DNA of 7,379 nucleotides. Source: Pseudohongiella sp. GTDB lineage: Bacteria; Pseudomonadota; Gammaproteobacteria; Pseudomonadales; Pseudohongiellaceae. The notes beneath the pieces were generated by a model. The model made no database searches. It had not been told where the DNA came from and saw nothing but the letters and a program-made list of their open reading frames with translations. Positions within the stretch are counted from its first letter, which is position 1. The number at the start of each line of letters is the position of its first letter. Shown piece by piece: positions 5,312 to 7,379 of this stretch. The translations under genes were made by a program, and so were the position numbers. Location: positions 1-7,379 of the forward strand of contig JAUSPW010000277.1 of assembly GCA_030652635.1 (NCBI GenBank), read 5' to 3'.

Positions 5312-6955
5312 ATGACTCCGGAAATTAACACATTGCTGGCGAGGCAGCGCTATTTTGACGCGCTGCAATTGGCGCATGAATTGTTGAAGGCATTCGATCA
5401 GCTCACCCCTGACGATACGGGTGATCGCACACAGGAAATGGCCTGCCTTGAATTGGTGATCACCTGTCTGCATGCCTTAAAGATGGGGCCACAAGCGGAG
5501 CGATATGTGATCCGTTTGTCTGCCCTGCAACAAAAGGCGGACATGCCCGATGCGGCGTTGCAAACCTTGCAAACCGGCATCAACAACAATATGCAAGGGG
5601 CGGGTCTGTTTCTGCAGGCGGGTATCCTGCAACAGCAGCAAGGGCGCAAAGCAGATGCGCTGCGCTGTTTTAATCGCGTACTTGAACTCGATGCCTTTAG
5701 TGCGTCTGCGCATAACAATGTTGCTATCTTGTTACACGAAAAAAAGGACACCCAAGGTGCGGAGTATCATTATCAGCGTGCCATCGCCATCAAACCGGAT
5801 TTTGTGGAATGTCTGAACAACTATGCGGTGTTTCTGCAAGACAATTTCCGTTTTGCAGATGCGGCGGCCGGTTTTAAAAAAGTCATTGCCTTGCAACCAA
5901 CGTTTAAATCTGCCCGCCTGAATCTGGGCAGTGCGTTAATGGGACTGGGGCGCTATGCCGACGCAGAGCAGTCGTACAAAGAGGCGTTGGAGATTGAGCC
6001 GGACTACACAGAGGCAAGATTTAATCTGGGTATGTGCCAGTTGTCTCAGGGCAACATGCGGGAAGGTGGCCAGAACTACGAGGCTCGCTATTTTTTTGAT
6101 GCAGACAGAACCAAAATCAAACCACCGGTTTATCCGTTTCCACGCTGGCAAGGACAGTCGCTGGCTGGTAAACGCTTGTTAGTCTGGCCCGAGCAAGGGT
6201 TGGGCGACCAGATTATGTGTGTGGGTTTTGTGCGACAGTTAAAACAACTCGCGGGCTTGTCCCAAATTGTGGTGGTATGTTCGCCCGCGCTGAAGTCCTT
6301 GTTTTCACGTATCCCGTTTGTGGATGTGGTGGCGGTGGAAGCGGACGCAATTCCGTGGTGTGACTATTGGACGTGCACCATGAGTCTGCCGTATGCAACC
6401 GCCGTGCTGGATGCGCAGCGCTTTGATAATGACGCCTGGATACAGGCCGATGATGCCTTGATCCCTGATCTTGCGTGCCCTCAACATCTGCATGTGGGAT
6501 TGTGCTGGAAGGGGTCCAAAAACTATACCGGCGATCTGAAGCGCTCATTCAGCCTGTCTGTGTATGATCCGTTGCGCGCGCTCAACGGTGTAAAGCTGTA
6601 TACCTTGCTACCGCAGACTCGCGATGAGTTTTTGTTGTGGGCCGGCGAGTCAGGCGTGGATATTGGCCATGAAATCGACCACGGTGTGGCACCTTTTGAA
6701 GAAACCGCTGCGCTGATCAGCGCAATGGATGTTGTAGTGACCAGCGACACGTCCATTGCACATTTGAGCGCAGCACTCGGCAAACCCACATTTTTGGTGC
6801 TGCAGTTTGCAGGTGAGTGGCGATGGGCGGTGCACCCGACGCGGGATAATGGCCAATTACAGGTGTTCCAGCAGACCCGCGCTGATGACTGGTCAGAACC
6901 TGTTCAGAGAATTTTGATGCAATTGCAGCGTCTTGTCAGGAGTAAACACGGATGA
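5312..6955 (+). CDS. TPR protein with GT9/heptosyltransferase-like C-terminal domain
   Basis: From ATG 5312 the protein has 547 residues. Residues 1-96 match the small TPR protein upstream (RQRYFDAL, CLHALKMG, Y-V-I-R). Residues 97 to about 268 hold five consecutive TPR units, e.g. ADALRCFNRVLELDAFSAS and YADAEQSYKEALEIEPDYTE. The C-terminal part is GT-B-like: LLVWPEQGLGDQIMCV (about 289-304, including the E-x-x-G-D motif), CWKGSKNYTGDLKRS (398-412) in the place of the W-x-G-S/N ... R-S motif of the GT9-like family, and SDTSIAHLSAALGKPTFLV (478-496), whose S-D-T-x-x-x-H motif is the donor-binding signature of heptosyltransferases. Fused TPR-GT9-like proteins are common in bacterial glycosylation loci, but their activity is mostly uncharacterised. 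The start is fixed by the 1-bp gap after the previous gene, the AAAGG site and alignment to the paralogue. It could extend a glycan begun by the GT41 enzyme; this is inference, and loss of activity cannot be excluded. Confidence 0.9.
   Translation: MTPEINTLLARQRYFDALQLAHELLKAFDQLTPDDTGDRTQEMACLELVITCLHALKMGPQAERYVIRLSALQQKADMPDAALQTLQTGINNNMQGAGLFLQAGILQQQQGRKADALRCFNRVLELDAFSASAHNNVAILLHEKKDTQGAEYHYQRAIAIKPDFVECLNNYAVFLQDNFRFADAAAGFKKVIALQPTFKSARLNLGSALMGLGRYADAEQSYKEALEIEPDYTEARFNLGMCQLSQGNMREGGQNYEARYFFDADRTKIKPPVYPFPRWQGQSLAGKRLLVWPEQGLGDQIMCVGFVRQLKQLAGLSQIVVVCSPALKSLFSRIPFVDVVAVEADAIPWCDYWTCTMSLPYATAVLDAQRFDNDAWIQADDALIPDLACPQHLHVGLCWKGSKNYTGDLKRSFSLSVYDPLRALNGVKLYTLLPQTRDEFLLWAGESGVDIGHEIDHGVAPFEETAALISAMDVVVTSDTSIAHLSAALGKPTFLVLQFAGEWRWAVHPTRDNGQLQVFQQTRADDWSEPVQRILMQLQRLVRSKHG
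6938..6942 (+). promoter_or_regulatory. Strong ribosome binding site of the DUF6165-type gene
   Basis: AGGAG lies 9 bases upstream of ATG 6952, within the end of the preceding coding region. It is the best Shine-Dalgarno sequence in the window. Together with the ATGA overlap (6952-6955), it allows both coupled and independent initiation. Confidence 0.7.
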
Positions 6956-7353
6956 CCACAACACACAATACAACGCTGGTGGCACCGCTTTCAGTAGGTG
7001 AATTGTTCGACAAAATCACGATTCTGCGCATCAAATCCCGTCGCATTACGGATCATGCCAAACTTGCGAATGTTAACCATGAGCTGCAGGTGTTGGAACG
7101 TGCTGCCGCGTCGATTCCGGCGCAGGAGGGCTTGCTTGCCGAGATTGAGGCCTTGCTGGACGTGAATCAAATACTTTGGGACATTGAAGACGACATTCGT
7201 GCTTGTGAGCGGGCAAACGATTTTTCGGACACATTTATCCAGCTCGCCCGCAGCGTCTACATTCAAAATGACGAACGCGCACGTATCAAACGTCGCATCA
7301 ATGAGCTGTGTGGGTCGGCGCTGGTGGAAGAAAAAAGTTACGCGGCTTACTGA
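6952..7353 (+). CDS. DUF6165-type small protein of glycosylation loci
   Basis: This 133-residue protein is probably cytoplasmic, mostly alpha-helical and charged, without a signal peptide or membrane segment. Recognisable blocks are APLSVGELFDKITILRIKSRRI (about 11-32), LWDIEDDIR (75-83), YIQNDERARIKRRIN (103-117) and the C-terminal EEKSY (126-130). These correspond, from memory, to the DUF6165 family, whose members are usually about 125-135 residues and often sit beside TPR or glycosyltransferase genes. The length is normal, so the gene looks complete. No biochemical function is established for the family as far as I know. The ATG overlaps the stop of the TPR-GT9-like gene (ATGA), so the two are probably made together; a role as accessory or partner of that glycosyltransferase is inferred from context only. 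Confidence 0.85.
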   Translation: MTTTHNTTLVAPLSVGELFDKITILRIKSRRITDHAKLANVNHELQVLERAAASIPAQEGLLAEIEALLDVNQILWDIEDDIRACERANDFSDTFIQLARSVYIQNDERARIKRRINELCGSALVEEKSYAAY

Positions 7354-7379
7354 GAAATTTGGAGCGGGTGAAGGGAATC
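7354..7379 (+). other. Short 3' remainder, possible initiation region of a further gene
   Basis: The 26 bases after the last stop contain GGAG (7361-7364) and AAGGGA (7371-7376), either of which could be a ribosome binding site, and a GTG (7368-7370) whose frame stays open to the edge. No terminator-like hairpin is present, so the operon may continue beyond the window. The stretch is too short to call a gene. Confidence 0.3.

Overview
The window holds one co-directional block of five tightly packed plus-strand genes, with almost no non-coding DNA. The first gene is cut by the left edge. Roughly balanced base composition, an RTX-type calcium-binding secreted protein and a heptosyltransferase-like enzyme point to a Gram-negative bacterium, plausibly a marine or environmental gammaproteobacterium. 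This is an inference; no taxonomic marker gene is present.

Positions 1-2986 are the 3' part of a large secreted surface or adhesin-type protein. It has at least six tandem bacterial Ig-like modules of about 88-101 residues, one divergent module, two blocks of RTX glycine/aspartate nonapeptides, and a C-terminal tail of the kind used by type I secretion, which carries an EF-hand-like loop. No type I secretion transporter lies inside the window.

Twelve bases later, four genes follow with 4-bp ATGA overlaps or a 1-bp gap: a small stand-alone TPR protein (2999-3442), a TPR plus GT41 (SPINDLY/O-GlcNAc transferase-like) glycosyltransferase (3439-5310), a TPR plus GT9/heptosyltransferase-like protein (5312-6955), and a DUF6165-type small protein (6952-7353). 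The last 26 bases hold no complete gene.

The layout suggests a translationally coupled operon in which a repetitive exported protein is encoded with its own putative cytoplasmic protein-glycosylation module. The GT41 enzyme would start the glycan on Ser/Thr or Asn, the GT9-like protein might extend it, and the TPR parts would recognise the substrate. The Ig-like modules are rich in Ser/Thr and in N-X-S/T sequons; all eight visible AGN motifs are followed by X-S. That functional link is inference. The domain assignments rest on motifs read directly from the sequence. Other observations are that the small TPR protein is a paralogue of the N-terminal part of the GT9-like protein, and that a short hairpin covers the ribosome binding site and TTG start of the first TPR gene.
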